Source: Serratia oryzae
GTDB lineage: Bacteria; Pseudomonadota; Gammaproteobacteria; Enterobacterales; Enterobacteriaceae
Direction: 5' to 3'
DNA length: 64,000 nucleotides
Assembly: GCF_001976145.1 (NCBI RefSeq)
Contig: NZ_MOXD01000006.1
Coordinates: 1-64,000, forward strand
Part shown: piece by piece, positions 13,500 through 21,144 of the stretch
How the letters are laid out: each line of letters starts with the position of its first letter
Position numbering within the stretch: the first letter of the stretch is position 1
Program-made: the position numbers and the translations under genes
The notes under the pieces: generated by a model
What the model saw: the letters and a program-made list of their open reading frames with translations, nothing else
What the model was told of the DNA's origin: nothing
The model's database searches: none

Positions 13500-15635
13500 C
13501 TATTCGGTTTCGCTTTCCTCTGATTCCGGTGCAAAGAGCAAAACATAAGTCCACGGGCGGGCATTGTTCAGGTGCTTCAGGCGCGGCGTTCTTATCTGCC
13601 AGTTTTTACCGCTGGCGGGCCTTTTGAGCATGCCGGCCTCATGCAGTGTTCTGGCAGCGACGTCTTTGTTGTGAGTACCTGCAACGTGTTTTTTAAACGG
13701 CGCAGGTAGCACGTAAAACAGCATGGGATCATCAAACCGTTCCCCGTTATCCCGGTATCCCATCAGTTCGGTTATGGGAAAATCGCGCGGATCATATTCA
13801 ATGGGCGCAAACCGGCTCATGCCATACGCATTAAGAAATTCTTCCGCCTGATCGATAATCTGCTGATGCTCCTTGTTCCCGGTACCGAATTCTTTTACCC
13901 AGGCATTAAAATTGTGCTGGATGGCATCCCGGCAGGCCTGCGCATCCCAACCGGTAATCGGGGTTGCCAGCACCAGCGCCGCTTCCATCAGCGCAAATCT
14001 TTCCCCCACACGGTGGATCTGCTCCCCGTAACTGTCGGGAATAAGCCCGCGCCAGCGTTCCCGCGCAGCGCCTGCGGCCTCCTGCGCTTCCTGCTGGTGG
14101 TCGGCAAGCCATCGCACCCACTCACGCCCCGCCGCGCCGTGGTGCGCCGTCCATGCATCACGCAGGGCATCAGCATGGGCCTTGCCTGATGGCAGGCCAT
14201 GAAATACCGTTGCCTTTTCCATCGGCACGTTCAGCAGACGCACCAGTTGCCCGGCCTTGGGTTTGATGCCGTGACTCAGCAGATAGGTTTCAATGTCCAT
14301 TTCGCCGGTGCTGATCGCCACCGTTCGCCAGCGTTTCAACTCCCGGTTGCCGCCGTCTTTGGCACCCTGTAGTTTCCCCGAACCGTTAAACAGCGTGTAA
14401 GCCGAGGTGGCGACCGATTTGGGATCGGCCCCCTGGCCGACCTCATCCAGCGCAAGTAGCCCGTCATGGTGTGCCTGTGCTTCGTTGGCAATCCCCAGCG
14501 CGGTGCCGTACCACGTCAGGCGCAGCATGTCGGGGTTACCGTAAAGACTGCTGGCAATGTTGGCCGTGGTGGTTTTCCCTGCGCTGGACTGCTGGAAGAA
14601 ATGAACACCGAAGCCGTCGGCGCCCACCAGCCCGACCAATGGCGCAACCAGTGCAGCCGCTACGCCCAGCATCATTGACGGGTTACCTTCCACCAGCGCG
14701 GCCACGTTGTCGCGCCAGCTCTGTGCCGTGCCTGCCACGGTATAGCCCGACGCCGTGGCGCTCTTGCCGTGGAACACAACGCGCTTTTTTGCATCACCGA
14801 TGATTTCCCCGTCAGGCATGATGTAAACGCCGTGCTGCCAGCCCGACAACGTGGCCACGCTCCACAGCTCCCCGCTGTCGTTGTCGGTCAGGTGATCGGC
14901 AAGAATGGCGCGCAAGTGAGGTTTTGCTGTAATACGCAGCCCCCGGTTGCTCAGACGTGACCAACCTTCACGATTACCAATATCCCCCGCTGGAATAGCC
15001 TCTGTGCGTTTCGGGCGATTTCCGACCGGTTGCCAACGCAAGATCACAAAATCGATGCCATCACCTTCACCGGCCCCCAGCACGTCCACCGCACCGCATA
15101 GCCATTGACCGGGGTGTATCACCTCCCCGGATTGCTTATCGATTTTGGGCGTGACCCAATACAGACCGCCAGAACGGGCTTCTACACGGGGTGCCAACTC
15201 ATCAACAGGTGCACGCTTTCCGCTCGCCTTGCGCATTTCTTCAACCAGGCTTTGCCCCTGTTCGGCCTGCTCGCGTGCCCTGGCTAAAAATCCTCGCCAG
15301 TCCTCCGGCTCCCGATCGGAAATAGCCTTGTAAAGCCTTGCCTCCTGTACTCCCGCCAGCGCCAACTTTTCACCAATCGCATTTATCTGAATGGGTTCGA
15401 TATCACCGGCCAGATAAACGCGGGCATATCGCCGCCCTTTGTCGATAATGCGCAGGTTATGCAGCTCCGCCAGCTCCCTTTTACCCAGGTAAATCGGCGG
15501 CACGTTGTCGCCATGCCGATGGCCTTCACTCTCGATCCAGTGCTGCGCGTGGGCGCGAGCATCGGCCCCCACGAAAATAATCGCCTCGGTGTTTTTATCC
15601 TTCGGGAGTGCCTTCACATTTGGTGCGGATCTCAT
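13500..15635 (-). CDS. DUF927-type ATPase, probable satellite replication helicase, 711 aa
   Basis: The ATG at 15635 overlaps the stop of the preceding gene (ATGA), which makes the frame's further extension upstream unlikely. A variable N-terminal half is followed by the DUF927 core: Walker A near residue 350 (FQQSSAGKTTTANIASSLYG), Walker B near 395 (GLLALDEVGQG) and a following RWRTVAISTGE segment. DUF927 proteins are common in integrated elements and are thought to act in DNA replication. The neighbouring iterons support this. It is the largest gene of the element and of typical length. Confidence 0.8.
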   Translation of the reverse strand: MRSAPNVKALPKDKNTEAIIFVGADARAHAQHWIESEGHRHGDNVPPIYLGKRELAELHNLRIIDKGRRYARVYLAGDIEPIQINAIGEKLALAGVQEARLYKAISDREPEDWRGFLARAREQAEQGQSLVEEMRKASGKRAPVDELAPRVEARSGGLYWVTPKIDKQSGEVIHPGQWLCGAVDVLGAGEGDGIDFVILRWQPVGNRPKRTEAIPAGDIGNREGWSRLSNRGLRITAKPHLRAILADHLTDNDSGELWSVATLSGWQHGVYIMPDGEIIGDAKKRVVFHGKSATASGYTVAGTAQSWRDNVAALVEGNPSMMLGVAAALVAPLVGLVGADGFGVHFFQQSSAGKTTTANIASSLYGNPDMLRLTWYGTALGIANEAQAHHDGLLALDEVGQGADPKSVATSAYTLFNGSGKLQGAKDGGNRELKRWRTVAISTGEMDIETYLLSHGIKPKAGQLVRLLNVPMEKATVFHGLPSGKAHADALRDAWTAHHGAAGREWVRWLADHQQEAQEAAGAARERWRGLIPDSYGEQIHRVGERFALMEAALVLATPITGWDAQACRDAIQHNFNAWVKEFGTGNKEHQQIIDQAEEFLNAYGMSRFAPIEYDPRDFPITELMGYRDNGERFDDPMLFYVLPAPFKKHVAGTHNKDVAARTLHEAGMLKRPASGKNWQIRTPRLKHLNNARPWTYVLLFAPESEESETE

Positions 15636-15955
15636 TTCGATCCCTCCCGGCGTGCAGCAATCATTTCTCTCAATTTTCGGGTTTTCTCCAACGGATTTGC
15701 CGCATCCCGCCATTCGGTGAACGTTCTGGTTTCAACAAGGGTGAATTCACTGCAGAAACGCGCTGTCGGCATTTCGCAGGGAAATTCATACCCATCACGG
15801 ACAAATTTCACCCGGTAAACACTGGCTCCGGTCACCGTGACACCCTGCCCACGATTATCTTTCCAGCGCTGGCCAGGGTAAGGCGTATTATCCACCGATC
15901 CCGTTTTTGGGGTGAGTTTGGCCTCCGGCGGGTGGCCGGCTAATTTTTTATTCAT
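15632..15955 (-). CDS. Phage-type protein, DUF4222-like, 107 aa
   Basis: The middle (PGQRWKDNRGQGVTVTGASV, then YRVKFVRDGYEFPCEMPTARF) resembles the small SH3-like DUF4222 domain of phage proteins that start with a 'G-x-x-W-x-D' element. The C-terminus is charged and helical. Its stop overlaps the ATPase start, so the two are coupled in the operon 16.8-13.5 kb. The function is unknown. Confidence 0.55.
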   Translation of the reverse strand: MNKKLAGHPPEAKLTPKTGSVDNTPYPGQRWKDNRGQGVTVTGASVYRVKFVRDGYEFPCEMPTARFCSEFTLVETRTFTEWRDAANPLEKTRKLREMIAARREGSK

Positions 15956-15970
15956 GATTTTAAGCTCCGG

Positions 15971-16429
15971 TTATGCGGTTGCTTTCAAGGGTTCGACGCG
16001 GTAGCCGGCGCGGGCCGCCAGATGAACAAAACCATCGAAATTCGTCGTGATGTGATCGTCCGGTATTGGCGTATTCGCCGTAATGCGGCCGCTTTCTACG
16101 TAGAGCATGACCCGGCCGGTTGTGGAGGGATAAATACCCAGCCTCTTTAAAAAGTCAGGCTGATTTTCATTCAGCATAGGCACCAGGCCGCGCATTTCTG
16201 TCTCATCGCTTGCCCGTATTTCAGCTTCCATCATGGAGCCGACCTGTTTGATCGCCTCGATGGCGTGTAATTCAATACATGCCAGTGCCTGCGGGGTGAT
16301 TGCACCTGAATATTCGGTTTTGCAGGCTACGTGTTTATCGGCTTCTTTGGCGATCGCGCCGATTTCAACGAGCGCATTCACTAACGTCATGATGGCGGCT
16401 TCTGCTGAAATATCGAAATTGTTACGCAT
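15971..16429 (-). CDS. Hypothetical satellite protein, 152 aa
   Basis: The N-terminal 80 residues are alanine-rich helices (MRNNFDISAEAAIMTLVNAL; LACIELHAIEAIKQVGSMME). The C-terminal part looks alpha/beta (GRVMLYVESGRITANTPIPD). No family is recognised. It starts within the end of the preceding gene (8-bp overlap) and belongs to the same operon as the ATPase. Confidence 0.55.
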   Translation of the reverse strand: MRNNFDISAEAAIMTLVNALVEIGAIAKEADKHVACKTEYSGAITPQALACIELHAIEAIKQVGSMMEAEIRASDETEMRGLVPMLNENQPDFLKRLGIYPSTTGRVMLYVESGRITANTPIPDDHITTNFDGFVHLAARAGYRVEPLKATA

Positions 16430-16610
16430 GATCGGCCTCCTGAACGATTGCGCTAGTCAGGCGCACAAAGCGATAGCCTTCTTCGGTTGCAAGACGCAGG
16501 GCGCTAACCATTGCTTGCTCGGTGCTGGTGGCCTGCACATCGTAATGAATGCCTGCGGTATTGCCGCGCTTATTTACTGCGTAACCTGTGACACGGAACG
16601 TTTTAGTCAT
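16422..16610 (-). CDS. Small hypothetical satellite protein, 62 aa
   Basis: The protein begins MTKTFRVTGYAVNKRGNTAG and ends AIVQEADHA. It looks like a compact strand-helix-strand domain. It overlaps both neighbours by 8 bp, which is good evidence of true translation in the operon. No function can be given. Confidence 0.55.
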   Translation of the reverse strand: MTKTFRVTGYAVNKRGNTAGIHYDVQATSTEQAMVSALRLATEEGYRFVRLTSAIVQEADHA

Positions 16611-16821
16611 GGCGCACCTCCAGAACCGGCAAGCGTGCAGCCAATGACAGGATAAAGTGAGGGGACAGTACCTGGCGGGCTTCGCGTTCGGTGTGCGCCT
16701 CTACAGACATGCGGCAAGGTTTGGCGTTACGGTCTGAGCGTGATATCGCCAGAAAACGCCAGGTGAACTTATTCGGGATGAGTGAATCCCGCCCGGTTAA
16801 GGGTATGGTATGATTTTTCAT
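16603..16821 (-). CDS. Icd-like host cell division inhibitor family, 72 aa
   Basis: The block FTWRFLAISRSDRNAKPCRM, then SVEAHTEREARQVLSPHFIL and SLAARLPVLEVRH, is the hallmark of the Icd-like/Ash family of P1- and P4-type elements, some members of which block cell division. ATG 16821 has GAGG 5 nt upstream. The frame continues upstream through residues typical of the longer family members (AKPGSAGTLTGPLTPSD), so a longer product from an upstream start is possible. It is the first gene of the replication operon. Confidence 0.7.
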   Translation of the reverse strand: MKNHTIPLTGRDSLIPNKFTWRFLAISRSDRNAKPCRMSVEAHTEREARQVLSPHFILSLAARLPVLEVRHD

Positions 16822-16902
16822 AGCTGCCTCGATACTGTCGATATCGCTGGGAGTTAGAGGCCCGGTTAGTGTTCCAGCACTGCCGGGCTTCGCATTTGAT
16901 AG

Positions 16903-16948
16903 GTGTGTTTCACTATCACTTTTAAAACTACACTTAAGTGAAACACAC
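16903..16948. promoter_or_regulatory. 12-bp inverted repeat in the divergent control region
   Basis: GTGTGTTTCACT (16903-16914) and its exact complement (16937-16948) are 22 bp apart, between the Icd-like operon (minus) and the YlcI-like gene (plus). Half-sites on neighbouring helix faces would let one regulator control both promoters. Confidence 0.6.
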
Positions 16949-17014
16949 TTCAAGCATTGCGGATAACTTTTTATTGCATATACTGATACACACCAAAACA
17001 AAGAGGAATCAGTA

Positions 17015-17200
17015 ATGGCAACGCCTAACAAGAATGCAAAATCACAACTATTTACTGTCAGAGTTCCGCATGAAGTTGTATCAGATATGGAATTGTTAAA
17101 AGATGATGGCGAAAGCAATGCTGGCTTTATCGTCACTTCAATGCGTGGTGAGATCAAACGCCGCCAGCGCAAGAAGGCCAAGGAAACACCTGAAAGCTGA
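17015..17200 (+). CDS. YlcI/YnfO-like small protein, 61 aa
   Basis: The start has GAGGA upstream. SQLFTVRVPHEVVSDMELLK followed by GFIVTSMRGEIKRRQRKK matches the YlcI/YnfO (DUF3950) family of prophage proteins, which look like ribbon-helix-helix regulators. It is transcribed opposite to its neighbours, facing the Icd-like operon across an inverted repeat, so it may bind there. A terminator-like hairpin follows. Confidence 0.7.
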   Translation: MATPNKNAKSQLFTVRVPHEVVSDMELLKDDGESNAGFIVTSMRGEIKRRQRKKAKETPES

Positions 17201-17221
17201 TCCAGTAGTGCGCTGTTCCAA

Positions 17222-17250
17222 AGGGCTGCATTAACAGTGCCGCCTTTTTT
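17222..17250 (+). terminator. Probable terminator
   Basis: GGCTGCA and TGCCGCC (one mismatch) form a stem followed by TTTTTTT, 20 bp after the YlcI-like gene. Confidence 0.6.
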
Positions 17251-17326
17251 TATTGCCGCTATGCCACCAGCAGAACGGCAACCGATGCCATCCAGGGGAG
17301 AGGCCCATTTCTGGCCGGATGCATGG

Positions 17327-18136
17327 TTAAACATGGTCAGCCCCCAGACGTTTAGCAAGCCAGCGCTGTGAGAGTTCGGTGAGTTTGGCTTTGCGCTGGT
17401 GATAGCCTTGCCCCAGCTCGATCAGCGTGATGTTGGTTTGTTCCAGATAAGAGAAGTGGGCCAACTGATCGGCATTCATGCTGTCGCGTGGTTCGCCGGC
17501 CACACTGCTTGCCTGCGCCCATTGCTTGGCTGTCATACCTCCCAACACCAAGCGGGAAATCATGTTGCTCTCAGTGGTGAAGTGGTGCGCCAGCGTCTTT
17601 TTGCCCTGTTCGGCACGTGCCAGCTCCAGTGCCGCACACATTGGCTTAAAATAACTGGCCGCTGTAATGCGTGCTTTCAACCGCTGGCGTAATTCGGCGG
17701 TAACTTTCGGAGCGATACGCTGTAATTTTTCCTCACACCGAATGAAGTATTGCCTTATTGCTTGGCCTTGCGGTGTGCGCTCCACCATTGCCAACTCTTT
17801 TGCCATGCCCAGGGTAATTAGGTAATCATGTTCGAGCTGTTGCCTCGCTTTTGTGCTCGCCCGTTTTGGCGCGCTCAAATTTTCAACCAACACATAATCG
17901 GTAGTGGCAATAAAGCCATATTGGCTAATACGGCCTTTAATCCAGTTGGTGAAATCACGGCCCACACCCAACGTTTTATGTAATGCCTTAGCGCTCACAA
18001 TATTGCTTTCACGCCCACCTATCCGGCCAGCAATAACCGGTACTAAGATAGAAAACTCATTACTGTTAATATCGCCGTGACTTTCTTTAAGGTGAGCTTG
18101 GCCCCGGCCAATGTTGGCCGTTTTTTCAATTTTCAT
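17327..18136 (-). CDS. AntA/AntB-type antirepressor, 269 aa
   Basis: AGGGA lies 6 nt before the ATG. Residues 45-115 (NIVSAKALHKTLGVGRDFTN, then WIKGRISQYGFIATTDYVLV) form the AntA/AntB domain of phage antirepressors. The following LITLGMAKELAMVERTPQGQ and IRQYFIRCEEKL segment is also standard for this family. The C-terminal 120 residues are helical and more variable. Such proteins sequester phage repressors and trigger induction, so this may link satellite induction to a helper or to its own repressor. Confidence 0.85.
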   Translation of the reverse strand: MKIEKTANIGRGQAHLKESHGDINSNEFSILVPVIAGRIGGRESNIVSAKALHKTLGVGRDFTNWIKGRISQYGFIATTDYVLVENLSAPKRASTKARQQLEHDYLITLGMAKELAMVERTPQGQAIRQYFIRCEEKLQRIAPKVTAELRQRLKARITAASYFKPMCAALELARAEQGKKTLAHHFTTESNMISRLVLGGMTAKQWAQASSVAGEPRDSMNADQLAHFSYLEQTNITLIELGQGYHQRKAKLTELSQRWLAKRLGADHV

Positions 18137-18235
18137 TGATTATCCCTCGTTAAAGCTTTCGATCACTGCTGATGAGTCCGGAACGGAATGCGACTCAACG
18201 GAACAGTACGCAAGAATGAACACCCGTTTTCTTTA

Positions 18236-18433
18236 TCAGGCAACCTCCTTGCGCGATTCTGCAATGCGTTCATTGACCCACTCGTCAATTTCGCTTTCAA
18301 CAAAGGCAATGGCGCGAGTGCCAATCTTTACGGATGCAGGGAATTTACCCTGAGACATGAGGCGATAGATCCAGGCTTTGCTATAACCAGTACGGCGCTG
18401 GACTTCGGTGAGGCGGACAAATGATTTCGACAT
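18236..18433 (-). CDS. AlpA-family regulator, 65 aa
   Basis: The sequence FVRLTEVQRRTGYSKAWIYR followed by LMSQGKFPASVKIG is the MerR-like HTH of AlpA regulators; SEIDEWVNERI completes the fold. AlpA proteins activate integrase and excision in P4-like and related islands and often serve as excisionase. It lies upstream of the antirepressor on the same strand. Length is normal. Confidence 0.9.
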   Translation of the reverse strand: MSKSFVRLTEVQRRTGYSKAWIYRLMSQGKFPASVKIGTRAIAFVESEIDEWVNERIAESRKEVA

Positions 18434-18648
18434 ATTTACCTCGTAACGTCTATTGCGGTTTACGAGATAATTACACCTATGGGAAATTTAAAATAGGTGG
18501 GCATGATTTTGTAACGCGCCCACCATTATTAAAACAATCATAAATATAGATAGGCACTAATTCTGAAGTGATTAAGGCATTATTATTTTAAATAAACAAC
18601 ACATTCTGGAATGTAGTACTCCCTTTTTTGATAAATGGTGACCACCAA

Positions 18649-19377
18649 TTATCCCTTTGATTTATTTGTTCTTCTCCCAATGCTTTGCAGGCTAACTGGA
18701 CGCAGGACAAGGTTCACGGCTTCCGCCATGTTTTTGCCAGCCCCCCTTTCGGTGAGGTAGTCTATTACTTCTTTTTTCGTTGGGGCAGTCTGCGGTTCAT
18801 CTTCATCATAGGTTGACCAAAGTTCCTTGATAGCATCCTGAACAAACTCCAGGCCTTCACTCTGATGCTCGTATTTTAGAAGTAATGGAGCGTTATTATT
18901 GACAGATTCTGGCATTACATTAACAACAGTTGAAGATGAACTTACATCCCAGCCAGGGTGAACCTTTGTTATTTTTTCTGGAGCAGGCTTTCTCACGAAA
19001 TCAACACGCTCACTTTCAACCCATAGATATAGTGAGTCACGAGTGATTATTGTTTTATCTTTTGATATCTCGTGCTTGCGGTCAGTTGGTTTAATTTCAT
19101 AGTTTTCCCAATACCCGTTCCAGTTATCATTCTCTACCCATCTAATAGCAAAACACTGAACAGGTGTTAACACTCCGCGTCGGATAGCACTGACAATTCC
19201 TTCGGAGAAACCCCACGCCATTTTCCAGCGAATGTGGCGATTATTTTTAACATCATCTAATCCATTATCGTAATCATAAGGATCAATACCAGCCAGTAAT
19301 AAAGCTGCCTGAGATATGGAAAACTCCTGAACAGTTCTCCAATGTGAAAGATCTGGGAAATCTTCAACAATCGGCAT
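18649..19377 (-). CDS. Hypothetical integrase-associated protein, 242 aa
   Basis: The N-terminal segment WRTVQEFSISQAALLLAGID is a motif I know from uncharacterised proteins next to integrases in enterobacterial islands. The middle contains a Trp-rich region (WVENDNWNGYWENYEI), and residues 195-225 (PTKKEVIDYLTERGAGKNMA) look like a short helical DNA-binding end. The gene is more AT-rich than the int gene. It stands between int and alpA, so a role in integration or excision is plausible but unproven. Confidence 0.6.
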   Translation of the reverse strand: MPIVEDFPDLSHWRTVQEFSISQAALLLAGIDPYDYDNGLDDVKNNRHIRWKMAWGFSEGIVSAIRRGVLTPVQCFAIRWVENDNWNGYWENYEIKPTDRKHEISKDKTIITRDSLYLWVESERVDFVRKPAPEKITKVHPGWDVSSSSTVVNVMPESVNNNAPLLLKYEHQSEGLEFVQDAIKELWSTYDEDEPQTAPTKKEVIDYLTERGAGKNMAEAVNLVLRPVSLQSIGRRTNKSKG

Positions 19378-19525
19378 AGTGTGCCATCCTACACCCTCTA
19401 ATAATGTAGAGACTATGCCAGCCCGTAGAGGTGCGCGGGTTTTCGGGAGTTACCTCAGGCATAGCCTATTCTTTAATCGTCTACTGTAGTCTACTCCGGT
19501 AGTTTATTACTGTCGATACATACAG

Positions 19526-20740
19526 CTAAGCCAGTTTCCCGAACGTGCCATGCACCACATTGCCGCCCAGCTCCAGGCTATCCATATAGTCGGCATACCA
19601 CTGAAGCATTTCCCGGCGACCATCCAGGTATTGGGCGTGGTTGTACGTTCCCCGAATGCTGTTCTTATCGACGTGGGCCAGTTGGGTTTCAATCCAGGCG
19701 GTGTTATAGCCTTGTTCGTGCAGAATGGTGCTCATGGTGTGGCGGAAGCCGTGGCCGGTTACACGCCCAGCGTACCCAATGCGGCGAACCAGCACATTCA
19801 TAGCCATTTCGCTCATTGGCTTGCTGTGGTGGATTCGGCCAGGGAACACATAGCCGTAATGGCCGGTCAGCGGTTTAAGCTGCTGCAAGATGCTGATCGC
19901 CTGGTTGGATAACGGCACACAATGGGGGCGGCGCTTCTTCATGCGTTCCGGTGGCACTTCCCAAAGCCGGTTATCAAAATCAAACTCCGACCATTCAGCC
20001 TTGCGCAGTTCACCCGGCCGCACGCCAGTAATGATTAACAGGCGCATGGCCAGCTTAACGATCAGGCTGCCGGTGTAGGTGTTGAAGGTGCGGAAAAAGT
20101 CGGGTAATTCAGCCACCGACAAAAAGGCGTAATGCTCTTTTTTATGCGGAGAGAAGGCACTGGCAAGATCTGGCGCGGGGTTATATTCCGCCCTGCCGGT
20201 GACGATGGCGTATTTCCATACCTCACCACACCGCTGGCGCACTTTGCGCAACTTCTCTGTGGCGCTGCGCTCATCCAATCGGGAAAGCACCCCCATAAGT
20301 TCCATTGGCTTTATTTCGGCAATTGGGCGGTGGCCGATATAAGGGAAAACATCGCTCTCGAACGTTTTCATCATTTCTTCGGCATACGACTCTGACCAGC
20401 GATCGCGGCGCTTCTCGTACCACTCGCGCGCGATCCCCTCAAAGGTATTGCCAGCCACATCTTGCCGCGCTTGCTTCTCTTGCTTTCTCGCCTCACTGGG
20501 ATTGATGCCCGATGCCACCAGCTTTTTGGCCTCATCCCGCTTCTGTCTTGCGCCGGTTAATGACACTGTGGGGTAGGTGCCGAGGGATAGCATTTTTGGC
20601 TTGCCGTCGAAGCGATAACGAAAGCGCCAACCTTTGGAACCGTTCGGCTCAATGAGTATAGAAAGCCCACCACCGTCACTGAGTGTATAGGGCTTGTCTT
20701 GCGGCTTAGAGCGCCGTAGTTCAAGGTCTGTGAGGGGCAT
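19526..20740 (-). CDS. int: P4-type tyrosine integrase, 404 aa
   Basis: Site-specific recombinase of the P4 integrase family. It has an N-terminal DUF4102 arm-binding domain (MPLTDLELRRSKPQDKPYTL, then GLSILIEPNGSKGWRFRYRF), a SAM-like core-binding domain (about 95-185) and a catalytic domain with Arg241, His330 and Arg333 (HGFRHT), His356 and Tyr366 (RGTYNHAQ). All key residues are present, so it should be active. It is read away from tRNA-Gly and begins about 165 bp from it, the standard arrangement for insertion at a tRNA 3' end. Confidence 0.95.
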   Translation of the reverse strand: MPLTDLELRRSKPQDKPYTLSDGGGLSILIEPNGSKGWRFRYRFDGKPKMLSLGTYPTVSLTGARQKRDEAKKLVASGINPSEARKQEKQARQDVAGNTFEGIAREWYEKRRDRWSESYAEEMMKTFESDVFPYIGHRPIAEIKPMELMGVLSRLDERSATEKLRKVRQRCGEVWKYAIVTGRAEYNPAPDLASAFSPHKKEHYAFLSVAELPDFFRTFNTYTGSLIVKLAMRLLIITGVRPGELRKAEWSEFDFDNRLWEVPPERMKKRRPHCVPLSNQAISILQQLKPLTGHYGYVFPGRIHHSKPMSEMAMNVLVRRIGYAGRVTGHGFRHTMSTILHEQGYNTAWIETQLAHVDKNSIRGTYNHAQYLDGRREMLQWYADYMDSLELGGNVVHGTFGKLA

Positions 20741-20770
20741 TGTGTATAGCTCCGAAGAAGATTCGACGTC

Positions 20771-20802
20771 CTATACACATTACTATACACATAGATGTAT
20801 AG
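20771..20802. promoter_or_regulatory. Putative arm-type integrase sites
   Basis: CTATACACAT occurs at 20771-20780 and 20783-20792, and ATGTATAG, partly inverted, at 20795-20802. The same 10-mer recurs near the distal att (6476-6485) and at 156-165. The location between att and int suits arm sites and int autoregulation. Confidence 0.6.
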
Positions 20803-20902
20803 ATTTTGGTATATGTGGGTAGACCTTGGGATAACGAGATTTCGCTGGAAGGCTTGATTTTACTGGGTTGAGTAGGCTTTGGTAGACGTTGGGAGAAGTG
20901 TG

Positions 20903-20921
20903 TTTGGAGCGGGTGAAGGGA
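20903..20921. repeat. Proximal attachment site (att) within tRNA-Gly end
   Basis: TTTGGAGCGGGTGAAGGGA covers the tRNA acceptor end and part of the T arm. It matches 6385-6403. The tRNA sequence is intact here. Confidence 0.85.
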
Positions 20922-20978
20922 ATCGAACCCTCGTATGCAGCTTGGGAAGCTGCCGTTCTACCATTGAACTACACCCGC
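20905..20978 (-). tRNA. glyU: tRNA-Gly(CCC)
   Basis: A 74-nt cloverleaf with encoded CCA. The stem GCAGC/GCTGC encloses the loop TTCCCAA, so the anticodon is CCC. The T arm GAGGGTTCGATTCCC and the acceptor GCGGGTG/CACCCGC pair normally. It serves as the integration site of the 14.5-kb element. Confidence 0.97.
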
Positions 20979-21095
20979 TTTGGTGTGCGCTTGGCATTAT
21001 AACCGGTTATGCGCGCCGGGCAAGCGGAGAAAGCATTTAACTGCTGATGTTTTAAGCGGTTAGCAACAATTTATCCTTTCTGTTCACTCCAAGCG

Positions 21096-21126
21096 AAAAA
21101 AAACCGGCACAGTTGCCCGCACCGGT
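21096..21126 (-). terminator. lysS terminator
   Basis: On the minus strand ACCGGTGCGGGC and GTGCCGGTT form a stem, followed by TTTTTTT. It ends the prfB-lysS operon. Confidence 0.85.
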
Positions 21127-21144
21127 TGATTGATTCACGTAACG

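Larger units (their letters stand above)
6385..20921. mobile_element. tRNA-Gly-integrated satellite-like element, 14.5 kb
   Basis: Direct repeats of the tRNA 3' end bound the element. It has a P4-type integrase beside the tRNA, AlpA, an antirepressor, Icd-like and YlcI/YnfO-like control genes, a large DUF927-type ATPase next to an iteron array, an SOS-controlled small-gene operon, and cargo. No capsid, portal, large terminase or complete tail genes are present, so it cannot build particles alone. The P4 helper genes sid, psu and delta are not recognised, so it is not a close P4 relative. Confidence 0.8.

Noticed and set aside
16822-17358. Upstream extension of the Icd-like gene to 251 codons
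   Set aside because: Most of it lies opposite the YlcI-like gene and lacks a ribosome site; only a short part near the core looks family-like.
18165-18205. CTGATGAGTCCGGAACGGA resembles the start of a hammerhead ribozyme core
   Set aside because: The required GAAA after stem II and a cleavage stem are not found, and the similarity ends there.
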